Part shown: positions 18,522-26,449 of the stretch, piece by piece | How positions within the stretch are numbered: position 1 is the first letter of the stretch | Layout: every line of letters starts with the position of its first letter | Source: Rhizobium sp. 9140 | GTDB taxonomy: Bacteria; Pseudomonadota; Alphaproteobacteria; Rhizobiales; Rhizobiaceae | Direction: 5' to 3' | DNA: 64,000 bases | Assembly: GCF_900067135.1 (NCBI RefSeq) | Contig: NZ_FJUR01000001.1 | Location: 1,181,501-1,245,500 of the forward strand | The notes under the pieces: generated by a model | Databases searched by the model: none | What the model saw: only the letters and a program-made list of their open reading frames with translations | What the model was told of the DNA's origin: nothing | Made by a program: the position numbers and the translations under genes

Positions 18522-18782
18522 ATGGGACTGAGACTTGTCGGAAAGGATGATGCCGATCGCGGCGAGGCACCGGTCGGTGCTCGCGATGTCGAGGCGGAGG
18601 CGCGCCGGAGACTGTCCGTGCTCGGCCATGAGCGTCATCGCGTGCGTTCGCTCGCAACCGGCATCGACATGCCGCGCGAGGTCCACATTAAGCATCTTCA
18701 GATCATGGCGATCGCGCTGGCGCTCTCGAGCCTCGAAAGCATCCCGGACGATTATCAGTCGGATGCCTACTGGCCCATGTAA
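18522..18782 (+). CDS. Small conserved-type hypothetical protein
   Basis: An 86-residue, charged, soluble protein with no recognised domain. The C-terminal part (MPREVHIKHLQIMAIALALSS, then IPDDYQSDAYWP) looks like a helical pair followed by a short conserved-looking tail rather than chance translation, and codon use is like that of the neighbours. The ATG at 18522 is preceded by GGGGCAGAGA. It is convergent with the Crp/Fnr gene, whose stop is 9 bp away. Not recognised; expression is unproven. Confidence 0.5.
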   Translation: MGLRLVGKDDADRGEAPVGARDVEAEARRRLSVLGHERHRVRSLATGIDMPREVHIKHLQIMAIALALSSLESIPDDYQSDAYWPM

Positions 18783-18791
18783 AGAGCCAAC

Positions 18792-19511
18792 TCAGCGCGG
18801 CTCCACGGTCAGGCTCAAATAGGTCGGATCGAAATCCGCGATGTCACGAAGCTCGTCCCAGTCGAGAATTGTCACCGTGTGATTGACCCAGCTGATCAGG
18901 CCGTCCTTGCGCAGGTTCTGGATGGTGCGGTTCATGTGGACGAGCGACAGCCCGAGCACGTCCGCCATCTCTCCTTGCGACAGGGGGAAGTGGAAGCTCA
19001 GGTCCTGCGTCAGCCCCATCGCCTGCAGGCGCATATGCAGCTCGCAGATGAGATGGGCAAGATGCGCGCGCTTTGAGCGACGGCCCATGGCAACGATCCA
19101 TTCGCGGTGGATCGCGCCGTCGATGATCGTCTTCAGCCAGAGCAGCCGCGTCAGGTGCGGGGCTTTCCGCGTCAAAGTTTCCAGTTCGGTATGATCGATC
19201 TGCATGACGCGGCAGGGTGAAAGCGCGATGATTCCGTGGTCCATCGTTTTCAGGAGGAAAGCATGCAGATCGACGAAATCGCCGGGAACATGCAGCGCCG
19301 TGATCTGCCGCGTGCCATCCGGCGTCAGCTTGTAGCGTGCTGCAAAGCCTGCGGTCAGCAGCGTGCTGTAGGAGGGCCGCGTATTCTCCGACACGAGGTC
19401 CTCATCAACCTCGTACGACCGCTCGCGGGTGGCAAGGGATCTCATAAGGCTTCGCTCATCCTCCGAAACGATGTCGTGATTGGCGAGGTTCTGAATGAGA
19501 ATGTCGATCAC
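18792..19511 (-). CDS. Crp/Fnr-family transcriptional regulator
   Basis: A 239-residue regulator with an N-terminal cyclic-nucleotide-binding-like beta-barrel (GTRQITALHVPGDFVDLHAFL, about residues 66-86), a long dimer helix and a C-terminal winged helix (LSQGEMADVLGLSLVHMNRT, about 175-195). It has no N-terminal Cys cluster, so it is not an iron-sulphur Fnr/FixK oxygen sensor, and the classical cAMP-binding Arg/Ser signature is not evident. It belongs to the large group of rhizobial orphan Crp-like regulators. Ligand and targets unknown; it is divergent from a DUF6894 gene. Confidence 0.85.
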   Translation of the reverse strand: MIDILIQNLANHDIVSEDERSLMRSLATRERSYEVDEDLVSENTRPSYSTLLTAGFAARYKLTPDGTRQITALHVPGDFVDLHAFLLKTMDHGIIALSPCRVMQIDHTELETLTRKAPHLTRLLWLKTIIDGAIHREWIVAMGRRSKRAHLAHLICELHMRLQAMGLTQDLSFHFPLSQGEMADVLGLSLVHMNRTIQNLRKDGLISWVNHTVTILDWDELRDIADFDPTYLSLTVEPR

Positions 19512-19732
19512 GATGAAGGCCTTCGAGAATGAACCGGTAGAGACAAGCCGCGCGCAGGCCGGCCGGGGCCGCGGCGCATTTTAAACAGCGGTGTTTGAAA
19601 GACGGCAAGCGCAAAACGCACGACGGCATCGCCGTGCGCATGTTTTACGAACGGACGCCCGGTCACGTCGGAACAAAAGGTTCGTCTCCAGCTTAGCGTG
19701 GCGCAAACGCACTGAGAACGTAGAGACATGTG

Positions 19733-19969
19733 ATGAGCCGCTATTTCTTTGATCTTCACAATGGAGATGGTCCTGTGTTGGACGAGGAAGGCCAGGACAT
19801 GGTCTCGCGCGAGTCCGTCGCCATGGAGGTCGCCCGCATTCTCGGGGATATCGCCCGGGACGAAATGCCGGAAACCCGCAACGGCACCATCTCCCTCACC
19901 GTCCGCGACGAGACAGGCAGAACGATCACCGTCGCTCGCCTGACGTTCAGCAACGAGTGGGTCGAGTAG
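19733..19969 (+). CDS. DUF6894-type small protein
   Basis: A 78-residue protein beginning MSRYFFDLHNGDGPVLDEEG and ending with a short beta-rich tail (ISLTVRDETGRTITVARLTF). This pattern is that of the DUF6894 family, abundant in rhizobia and of unknown function. The ATG at 19733 overlaps an alternative GTG at 19730. It stands divergent from the Crp/Fnr regulator with a 221-bp gap. Confidence 0.75.
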   Translation: MSRYFFDLHNGDGPVLDEEGQDMVSRESVAMEVARILGDIARDEMPETRNGTISLTVRDETGRTITVARLTFSNEWVE

Positions 19970-19994
19970 AGATGTCTAGCGCGACGAAGCAGGA

Positions 19995-20105
19995 CTAAAT
20001 CCGCTTCGGCTCCTTCGCGATGATGTCCGGAGCGGCAGGCTGTGCAGATGGACGATGGGTCGGTTTCGGACCCGACGTCGGGCGCATGCCGTCCGTCTGA
20101 GGCAC
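19995..20105 (-). CDS. Possible very short protein (36 aa)
   Basis: A 37-codon frame from a GTG at 20105 with GGAAAA just upstream, encoding a Pro/Lys-rich peptide ending APDIIAKEPKRI. The third-position pattern resembles real coding sequence, but there is no domain or homologue I can name. It is the only candidate gene in the 312-bp stretch between the DUF6894 and host-attachment genes. Confidence 0.25.
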   Translation of the reverse strand: MPQTDGMRPTSGPKPTHRPSAQPAAPDIIAKEPKRI

Positions 20106-20281
20106 TTTTCCAGCGCAACCTGACGGCGTGTGTTCGAAGTCCCATAAGGATCGTCGAAGGCGACGAGCGATCGTTTCGCTCAATGGAAGCGGAACGAAAA
20201 GCGGCTTGGAAGGCTTGTATCGGGTACGCGCAGAGCATGGCAAAACCGCTTACCTCATGCGTCATGACAACGGAGATTATC

Positions 20282-20686
20282 ATGGACCTTCCCCAAAATG
20301 CAGTCGTCGCCGTTGCCGATGGCAAAAAGCTCGTTCTTTTCAAGAACGAGGGCCAGGCATCCGACATTCAGCTCAAAGCCCTGCCCGACGCCGAGGTCGA
20401 TGACTCGAAAATCCCCTCCGGTGGCCGCCATTCCAGCAGCGCCGCCAACCCGAGCGATGGTCAGCAGGACGAAGACGGTTTCACCGCAGGCGTGGTCGAT
20501 CTTCTGAACAAGCGCGTCCTCGACGGCAAGATCAAGAAGCTCGTGATCATCGCGGCGCCACGCACACTCGGTGAGCTTCGAAAGGGCTATCGCAAGGCCC
20601 TGTCCGACGCGCTCGTCGGAGAACTGGACAAGGATCTCACGGGGCACTCGATCCAGGATATCGAAAAGGCCATCGCCGCGGCCTGA
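20282..20686 (+). CDS. Host attachment family protein
   Basis: A 134-residue soluble protein of the family annotated as required for attachment to host cells (PF10116). The beginning LPQNAVVAVADGKKLVLFKNEG and the C-terminal half KLVIIAAPRTLGELRKGYRKAL with the AAP-TLGELR core are diagnostic. The fold resembles the peptide-release-factor/eRF1 domain-2 type; the biochemical role is unknown. The ATG at 20282 has CGGAG nine bases upstream, and longer in-frame versions lack a ribosome site. A strong hairpin follows the gene. Confidence 0.82.
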   Translation: MDLPQNAVVAVADGKKLVLFKNEGQASDIQLKALPDAEVDDSKIPSGGRHSSSAANPSDGQQDEDGFTAGVVDLLNKRVLDGKIKKLVIIAAPRTLGELRKGYRKALSDALVGELDKDLTGHSIQDIEKAIAAA

Positions 20687-20712
20687 CGCCGCCGCTACAG
20701 ACTGAGAACCGT

Positions 20713-20748
20713 CGAAGGCAGAGCCACACTCAAGCGGCTCTGCCTTCG
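20713..20748 (+). terminator. Rho-independent-type terminator after the host-attachment gene
   Basis: A perfect 13-bp stem CGAAGGCAGAGCC / GGCTCTGCCTTCG with a 10-base loop lies 26 bp after the stop and is followed by TTCGTTTTGG. Confidence 0.7.
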
Positions 20749-20916
20749 TTCGTTTTGGTTCGCAGCTCTCACTGCCTCTTAAGTATTGACCGACGCGTCA
20801 GCTTGAGTGCGCGCGGATAGCCAATTGGTGAGAAGCCAATCGGCTGTGAAAGCGAGCAGACGCACGATTACGCCCAGCAGAATGCCAAGGTCCCTATAAT
20901 AATTGATAAAAGGAAT

Positions 20917-20992
20917 TGGTGCCGCTTGCAGGACTCGAACCTGCGACCCCATCATTACGAATGATGTGCTCTACCACCTGAGCTAAAGCGGC
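20917..20992 (-). tRNA. tRNA-Thr(CGT)
   Basis: A 76-nt tRNA with encoded CCA (20917-20919 as TGG on the plus strand). The acceptor stem is GCCGCTT/AAGCGGC, the D-arm GCTC-AGGTGGTAGA-GCAC is normal, the anticodon arm is CATCA-TTCGTAA-TGATG giving anticodon CGT, and the T-arm is GCAGG-TTCGAAC-CTGC. It reads ACG threonine codons. Confidence 0.96.
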
Positions 20993-21134
20993 TCACCGGG
21001 CGAACCAAAGGGTTCAGCCTGTGTTGTGAGGGGCTGATACCTGCAAAGTTCGGGGAATTCAAGCGGTCTCTTCGTCTGTCGAGGGAAAAACTGACGCGGG
21101 CAGGGTGGCTGCCCGCGGGAATATCGTGGAGCCG

Positions 21135-22094
21135 CTACAGCGAGAGGCGGGCGCGGGCCGCGTTGTATTCCGTTTCCAGACGCTCCACGAGTTTTGCGAC
21201 AGGGGTGACGGCTGTGATGGCGCCGATGCCCTGGCCCGAGCCCCAGATGTCGCGCCAGGCTTTCGCACCGGTGCCGACGGCGGCCTCGAGGTCCATGGTG
21301 GCAGCGTCGGCAACGGGCAGGTTGTCGGCGTCCAGTCCGGCGGCGGAAATGGAGGGGCGGAGATAGTTGCCGTTGACGCCGGTAAAGTGCGGCGTTTCCA
21401 CGATGTCCTTCGCCTTGCTGTCGACGATCATCTGCTTGTAGCCGTCGCTCGCCCGGGCTTCTTCGGTCGCAATGAAGGCCGAGCCGATATAGGCGAGGTC
21501 TGCGCCCATGGCCTGCGCCGCCAGCACCGCGCCGCCATTGGCAATCGCGCCGGACAGGAGGAGAGGGCCGGAGAACCAGCTGCGGATTTCCTGGATGAGC
21601 GCAAAGGGCGACAGCGCCCCGGTGTGGCCGCCGGCGCCGGCCGCAACGGCGATCAGCCCGTCTGCGCCCTTGTTGATGGCGGAGCGCGCATGACGATCAT
21701 GGATCACGTCGTGCAGCACGATGCCGCCATAGCTGTGCACGGCCGCATTCACCTCCGGCACGGCGCCGAGTGAGGAGATGACAATCGGCACCTTGTACTT
21801 CGCACACAGCATCAGGTCGTGTTCCAGCCGTCGGTTGGAGCGGTGGACGATCTGGTTGACGGCGAAGGGCGCGGACGGGCTGTCCGGGTTCGCCTTGTCA
21901 TGGGCGGCCAGCTCCTCCGTGATCATCGCCAGCCACTCATCGAGCTGCGCTTCCGGTCGGGCATTGAGCGCCGGGAAGGAGCCGACGACGCCGGCCTTGC
22001 ACTGGGCGATGGTCAGCGCCGGATGCGATATGATGAACAGCGGCGCCGATACGACGGGAATGCGAAGACGGGACAGGATCGGCGGCAGGGCCAT
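21135..22094 (-). CDS. Nitronate monooxygenase / 2-nitropropane dioxygenase family flavoprotein
   Basis: A 319-residue FMN-dependent TIM-barrel protein. It begins with LRIPVVSAPLFIISHPALT, the NMO family start, and has the glycine-rich phosphate-binding segments AVAAGAGGHTGALSPFAL and GAIANGGAVLAAQAMGADLAYIG. The ATG at 22094 is preceded by AAGAGAGAG; the longer in-frame extension is not conserved-looking. The fold is shared by nitroalkane oxidases and FabK-type enoyl reductases, so the substrate is open. The fad-type motif only 16 bp upstream (22110-22127) links it to acyl-CoA metabolism. Confidence 0.85.
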   Translation of the reverse strand: MALPPILSRLRIPVVSAPLFIISHPALTIAQCKAGVVGSFPALNARPEAQLDEWLAMITEELAAHDKANPDSPSAPFAVNQIVHRSNRRLEHDLMLCAKYKVPIVISSLGAVPEVNAAVHSYGGIVLHDVIHDRHARSAINKGADGLIAVAAGAGGHTGALSPFALIQEIRSWFSGPLLLSGAIANGGAVLAAQAMGADLAYIGSAFIATEEARASDGYKQMIVDSKAKDIVETPHFTGVNGNYLRPSISAAGLDADNLPVADAATMDLEAAVGTGAKAWRDIWGSGQGIGAITAVTPVAKLVERLETEYNAARARLSL

Positions 22095-22109
22095 GGTGCT
22101 CTCTCTTAA

Positions 22110-22127
22110 TTGACGTTTGCGTAAACG
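22110..22127 (-). promoter_or_regulatory. Candidate fatty-acid-regulon operator upstream of the NMO-like gene
   Basis: The plus strand reads TTGACGTTTGCGTAAACG, the best-formed of three related sites in the window (others 13571-13588 and 63982-63999). It lies 15 bp before the start codon at 22094, inside the leader or promoter, a position suited to repression. Confidence 0.5.
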
Positions 22128-22448
22128 GAAGATAACCGCGGGATGGCAGGTCTGACAAGAGGGGTATCGTGAGATGCGGCTGGGTACTTGCGGTAGGGCA
22201 TCATGGCGTCCTGCGACACGCGTGTCCAATCCGCAGATCCGTTGCTTTTCAGATGGTTGAACAGTGTGTCACGATCCGAACACTGCCGGAAGAGGCTGGA
22301 AAGGTGCTCATACCAGCCTATGTGCATTGCGCGGACTTGCGTAACGAGACGTCAATCGTTACCGAAAAGTGAACGTGCTTTCCTGCGTTTCGGCACCGGC
22401 ATCCTCACGGATGCCCCAAGCGCAGGCCCAAGGTGGCAAGGGATTACC
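22128..22448. other. Gap between the NMO-like gene and a membrane-protein gene
   Basis: About 320 bp without a convincing gene. Open frames run through it on both strands, but none has a ribosome site or family match, and the downstream gene starts at its end. It presumably carries two divergent promoters; no clear -35/-10 pair was recognised. Confidence 0.4.
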
Positions 22449-23765
22449 GTGAGCGGACTGGAAACGGCCATCAAGCAGGCGCTGGAGCGCTCCGACCGGG
22501 CAAGTGCGGAAACGCGCGCGCGGATCTACCAGTCGGCACGAAACGCGCTCGAAGCCGGCCTGCGCAAGCAGAACGTCCTTGACGAAACCGTCGTCGCCCA
22601 GCAGCGGCACCGTCTGGAAGTCACCATTCACGCGATCGAACAGCAGGAACGGGCGGCTCTTCGCGATCTCTCGGTCGTTCATTCCCCAGTTTCTCCAGCC
22701 CCATTCTCTCCGGCCCCCGTCTCTCCTTCCACAGTTCCTCCGCAAAATCCCGCAGAGCCTGCATATCCTGCCGAGCCCCACGTGACCATTGCCGACGCTC
22801 CGCGTGCGGAGCAGCGTGCAAGCGTCCGCGATGCCGAACGGCAGGAGCCCGGGTTTGCCGAGGTGACTGCCGAGCGCCCCTCGTCCCGACGTGACGGCCC
22901 CTCGTTCGATGCCCCTGACGTGGATGGACCGCGCGGAGATGGCAGGGTTGAGCGCGGCGACCGGCACCGCGAGCACGATGATGCACCGTTTACGGAAACG
23001 CCAACGCCGATGGTCGCGCCGGTTCGCGATTCCAAGCGGCCTGGCGCGCAGGCACGCGATGCCGTCAACGATCTTGGCCTTCCCGGGGCGGAGCCGCTCG
23101 TGCTGCGCCGGCGCCGTGGCCGCGGCGGGCGCATCGCCTCCATTCTCATGGTTGCGGCCGTGCTCGTGGCAGCCGTCGGCAGTGCCACGTGGTGGGTGAT
23201 GAGCACGGGTCTTCTCGAACGCCCGCAGGGCCAGCCGGCACCTCCGCCGACCGTGGCCGCGGAGGATTTCGATGGCGGCGCAGGCCTGCGAACGCTCGGT
23301 GCCCAGGCCGGCTTCACGGCAGATTGGGTCGATCTCTATCTGCCGACCGCCACGGGCGGCGTTACGCCAGGCGCGCGCGTTCGTACCGAAGTGGTGCGCG
23401 ACGAGGGCGGTGCACGGCTCCGCATCGCGTCTGGCGCGGGCGACGCCAGCGGCAACGTCGCCATCGAGGTGCCGGCGTCGGCGCTGCAGCGCATGTCGGG
23501 GCAGACTTCCACCATCGCCCTCAGCGTTCAATCGGCAAACGGCAAGCCGACCCAGTTCTCGGTGGAATGCGACTTCGCATCCCTCGGCGATTGCGGCCGT
23601 CATCGGTTTACGGTCAATGACGAGAAGAGCGACATGCTGTTCAAGATCAGCTTCGACCGGACGATGTCGCCAAACGGCCCTGGCCGTATCCTTTTGAACA
23701 GCGACGTCACCGCCAATGGCGGTCGTCTGGATCTCTATGCCATCCGGCTCTTGCCCGGACAGTGA
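22449..23765 (+). CDS. Single-span membrane protein of unknown function
   Basis: A 438-residue protein not assigned to a characterised family. Parts in order: a helical N-terminal domain (GLETAIKQALERSDR to EQQERAALRDL, about residues 3-78) that may form a coiled coil; a disordered Pro- and charge-rich linker to about residue 210; one transmembrane helix (IASILMVAAVLVAAVGSATW, about 229-248); and a periplasmic C-terminal domain of about 160 residues with a beta-rich pattern resembling a carbohydrate-binding fold (two Cys near the end, CDFASLGDC). The GTG at 22449 follows AAGGGA. It converges with ppk2. A signal-coupling or envelope role is a guess. Confidence 0.75.
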   Translation: MSGLETAIKQALERSDRASAETRARIYQSARNALEAGLRKQNVLDETVVAQQRHRLEVTIHAIEQQERAALRDLSVVHSPVSPAPFSPAPVSPSTVPPQNPAEPAYPAEPHVTIADAPRAEQRASVRDAERQEPGFAEVTAERPSSRRDGPSFDAPDVDGPRGDGRVERGDRHREHDDAPFTETPTPMVAPVRDSKRPGAQARDAVNDLGLPGAEPLVLRRRRGRGGRIASILMVAAVLVAAVGSATWWVMSTGLLERPQGQPAPPPTVAAEDFDGGAGLRTLGAQAGFTADWVDLYLPTATGGVTPGARVRTEVVRDEGGARLRIASGAGDASGNVAIEVPASALQRMSGQTSTIALSVQSANGKPTQFSVECDFASLGDCGRHRFTVNDEKSDMLFKISFDRTMSPNGPGRILLNSDVTANGGRLDLYAIRLLPGQ

Positions 23766-23772
23766 GACGAAC

Positions 23773-23797
23773 GGCGGCACCGGATCCAGGCGCCGCC
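23773..23797. terminator. Hairpin between convergent genes
   Basis: A GGCGGC / GCCGCC 6-bp stem with a 13-base interior that can pair further lies between the stops at 23765 and 23821. No long T-run. Confidence 0.4.
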
Positions 23798-23820
23798 TTG
23801 TCGCTGACCCCGTCAGGACA

Positions 23821-24696
23821 TCACGATTTGAGAAAATGGTGCTCTGAGTTCAGGATCTTGCCGTCTATCTCGCCGATCGCCTTCTCGTCCTTGCCGGTAT
23901 AGTCGAGTCCCGTCAGGATATGGCGGATGAGGTTCAGCCGGGCGCGGCGGCGGTCGTTGCCGAGGATCACGGTCCAGGGCGCCTTGCCCTTGTGGGTTTC
24001 CTTCAGCATGCGGTTGCGTTTCTCGGTATAGTCGTTCCAGCGCGACAAAGCCTCGATGTCCATGGGTGAGAGCTTCCACACCTTCAGCGGATCGTGGCGG
24101 CGCTGATGGAACTGCATCAGCTGCATTTCCTGCCCGATTTCCAGCCAGATCTTGAAGAGCACGATACCCTCTTCGACGATCAGCTTCTCGAATGCCGGGA
24201 CTTGTCTGAGGAAATGCTCGTACTCGGCGGGCGTGCAGAAGCCCATGACCGGCTCGACGCCGGCGCGATTGTACCAGGACCGGTCGAACAGCACGAACTC
24301 GCCCTTCGTCGGGAAATGCGAGATGTAGCGCTGGAAATACCATTGCCCGCTCTCCGTCTCCGTCGGCTTGGTCAGGGCGACGATCCGGGCCGTACGGGGA
24401 TTCATATAGGCGCGGGTTTCGTGGATCGCGCCGCCCTTGCCGGCCGCGTCGCGCCCCTCGAACAGCACGATGACGCGCTTGCCGCTTGCCTGCTGCCAAG
24501 TCTGCACCTTCACCAGCTCGATCTGCAGCTTTTCCAGCTCAGCCTTGAAGACGCCCTTGCTCAGCTTCTTTTCATAGGGGTAGCCGCCGGAGGCCATGGC
24601 GGATTTGGTGATCCAGTCCGGCAGGTCCGGCGTGTCGACGTCGAACAGGCGCGTCTTCCCGTCGATGACGATCTCGACCGGCTTGATGTCGTCCAT
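23821..24696 (-). CDS. ppk2: Polyphosphate kinase 2
   Basis: A 291-residue class I PPK2, which transfers phosphate between polyphosphate and nucleoside diphosphates. Walker A appears as [14 protein letters not shown] (about residue 80), followed by [27 protein letters not shown], the Walker B-like [12 protein letters not shown] (about 145) and the lid segment [15 protein letters not shown]. Four in-frame ATGs cluster near the 5' end; ATG 24696 (MDDIKPVEI) has GGAGATGAG upstream and is preferred. The leader contains a 14-bp tandem repeat. It is divergent from phoR, so phosphate storage and phosphate sensing are adjacent. Confidence 0.9.
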   Translation of the reverse strand: MDDIKPVEIVIDGKTRLFDVDTPDLPDWITKSAMASGGYPYEKKLSKGVFKAELEKLQIELVKVQTWQQASGKRVIVLFEGRDAAGKGGAIHETRAYMNPRTARIVALTKPTETESGQWYFQRYISHFPTKGEFVLFDRSWYNRAGVEPVMGFCTPAEYEHFLRQVPAFEKLIVEEGIVLFKIWLEIGQEMQLMQFHQRRHDPLKVWKLSPMDIEALSRWNDYTEKRNRMLKETHKGKAPWTVILGNDRRRARLNLIRHILTGLDYTGKDEKAIGEIDGKILNSEHHFLKS

Positions 24697-24712
24697 GCTT
24701 CTCATCTCCATG

Positions 24713-24782
24713 TGTGCCCAGCGGGGTGTGCCCAGCGGGGTGTGCCCAGCGGGGTGTGCCCAGCGGGGTGTGCCAAGCGGGG
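24713..24782. repeat. 14-bp tandem repeat, five copies
   Basis: The unit TGTGCCCAGCGGGG occurs four times exactly from 24713 to 24768 and a fifth time with one change (CCA to CAA) at 24769-24782. It lies directly upstream of the ppk2 start on the leader side. The unit is not a multiple of three, so it is not a protein repeat. Confidence 0.95.
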
Positions 24783-24987
24783 TGCCGGCAGGCCAAGCCT
24801 GAAGGGCCGGTTGCCGCCGTAGCTGGGGAGCAGGCCATAAGTCCATTGCGATTTCAAGCGCACCGTGAAAATCATGTCATGAAGCCGGGTTACATGGTGG
24901 ATGTTCGCCGCATCGGCTGGCAGGTGTTATGGTACGTGCCTGTTGGCGCAGGCTCGTTCGGGAAGGCAGCGACAGTCGGGAGGACGT

Positions 24988-26253
24988 GTGCTGGAAACGA
25001 CATATTGGCGGACGATGGGCACCCGCATCTGGGCGGAGAAGTGGCTGATCGGCCTCACCCTTGCCGGCTGCGTCGGATTGATCGCGACCAGCGGCCACGC
25101 CGCCCTTGCCGCCGTATTCTGGATCGTTGTCGTTCTGGCACTTCTGCGGCAACCGGCGATGCCGGCGCCCCCCGCTGCCGTCGAGCCGCTGCCTTCCACC
25201 GGTGAGGCTGAACTCGCGACGCTTGAAGCCGGCTTCGACGCTTTGGATATGCCGGTGCTCGTCATCGGGCCGGACGAGCGCGTGCTTTTCCAGAACCAGG
25301 CGGCCGAAAAGGCCTTTGGCGTCATCCCGGCAAATTCCGACCTTTCCGGTCGCGTTCGTTCGCCCGGTATCCTCGATATGGTGCGCGAGACCATCGCGAC
25401 CGGCCGCATCAACCAGATCGAACATTCCGAACGTCTGCCGTCCGAGGCCGTCTATATCGTGCGCGTGGCGCCGGCTGCGCTTGCCGCTGATGGCCCCAAG
25501 CGGGTGTCGGCGCCGGAAAGCATCGATACCGTCTATGTCGTCTCCTACCGCGATATCTCGCAGGCGCGCCGCATCGATCGCATGCGCTCGGATTTCGTCG
25601 CCAATGCCAGCCACGAATTGCGCACCCCGCTCGCCTCCCTGCGCGGCTTCATCGAGACGCTGCAGGGGCCGGCGCGCAACGATGTGAAGGCGCATGAGCG
25701 GTTCCTCGGCATCATGCTGGAGCAGGCAAACCGGATGAGCCGCCTTGTCGACGACCTGCTGTCGCTCTCCCGCCTTGAGCTGAAATCCCACATCGCGCCC
25801 GAGCAGGAGGTCGCGCTTGCACCTCTGCTCGGCCATGTCTGCGACACGCTGGGTCCGCTTGCCCAGGATGTGGGCATCACCATCTCGCTCGCCGTTCCGT
25901 CACTTCCCGTCGTCGTTCAGGGGGATCGCGACGAACTGATCGAGGTGTTCGAGAACCTCGTGGAGAATGCGTGCAAGTATGGGCAGGAAGGCAAGACCGT
26001 GGAGGTGACCCTTTCCGGCGGCGGCGGCGATCCAGTTGAGGTCTCTGTGCGCGATCACGGGCCGGGCATTCCCGCCGAGCACGTGCCGCGCATCACCGAG
26101 CGTTTTTACCGGGTGAATGTCGAGGCCAGCCGCTCGAAGAAAGGCACCGGGCTGGGGCTTGCGATCGTTAAACACATCCTCACCCGGCACCGCGCGAGGC
26201 TGATCGTCCGCTCGGTGCTGGGCGAGGGAACCGTTTTCACGGTCCGTTTTTGA
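24988..26253 (+). CDS. phoR: Phosphate-regulon sensor histidine kinase PhoR
   Basis: A 421-residue membrane sensor kinase. Two hydrophobic segments occupy about residues 18-55, then a PAS domain (LDMPVLVIGPDERVLFQNQAAE, about 85-105), the HisKA box with the phospho-His in NASHELRTPLASLRG (about 208) and HATPase motifs N (ENLVENACKYG), G1 (DHGPGIP) and G2 (GTGLGLAIVKH). The GTG at 24988 follows GGGAGG; an ATG at 25015 is an alternative. Position before pstS-pstCAB-phoU-phoB identifies it as PhoR, which phosphorylates PhoB when phosphate is scarce. Confidence 0.92.
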   Translation: MLETTYWRTMGTRIWAEKWLIGLTLAGCVGLIATSGHAALAAVFWIVVVLALLRQPAMPAPPAAVEPLPSTGEAELATLEAGFDALDMPVLVIGPDERVLFQNQAAEKAFGVIPANSDLSGRVRSPGILDMVRETIATGRINQIEHSERLPSEAVYIVRVAPAALAADGPKRVSAPESIDTVYVVSYRDISQARRIDRMRSDFVANASHELRTPLASLRGFIETLQGPARNDVKAHERFLGIMLEQANRMSRLVDDLLSLSRLELKSHIAPEQEVALAPLLGHVCDTLGPLAQDVGITISLAVPSLPVVVQGDRDELIEVFENLVENACKYGQEGKTVEVTLSGGGGDPVEVSVRDHGPGIPAEHVPRITERFYRVNVEASRSKKGTGLGLAIVKHILTRHRARLIVRSVLGEGTVFTVRF

Positions 26254-26312
26254 CGGAATATCGACGAAATCTGGGTCTTTAACAAAAAGATCATGAAAAT
26301 CAGGAAGATAGA

Positions 26313-26341
26313 CTGTCATAAATCTTTCGTCAACTTGACAT
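26313..26341 (+). promoter_or_regulatory. Pho box upstream of pstS
   Basis: Three heptamers at 11-bp steps: CTGTCAT at 26313, CTTTCGT at 26324 and TTGACAT at 26335. The first pair forms CTGTCAT-AAAT-CTTTCGT, close to the PhoB consensus of two CTGTCAT repeats. It lies about 110 bp before pstS and is expected to activate the pst-pho operon under phosphate limitation. Confidence 0.7.
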
Positions 26342-26449
26342 AAAAGCTTGTGGCATCGGCCGCTAATGAAGGGTAGCCGATGAGAATAAACGGCGAAAGC
26401 GAGCGCTGACACTCTAGCGCACCCACACAAGCCCATCCGGGAGAATTCC

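Noticed and set aside
22359..23780. A 473-codon minus-strand frame opposite the unassigned membrane protein
   Set aside because: The plus-strand frame has a ribosome site, a membrane helix and normal composition; the minus frame is Arg/His-rich without features.
24713..24782. CRISPR-like array
   Set aside because: The 14-bp units are directly adjacent with no spacers and there are no cas genes.
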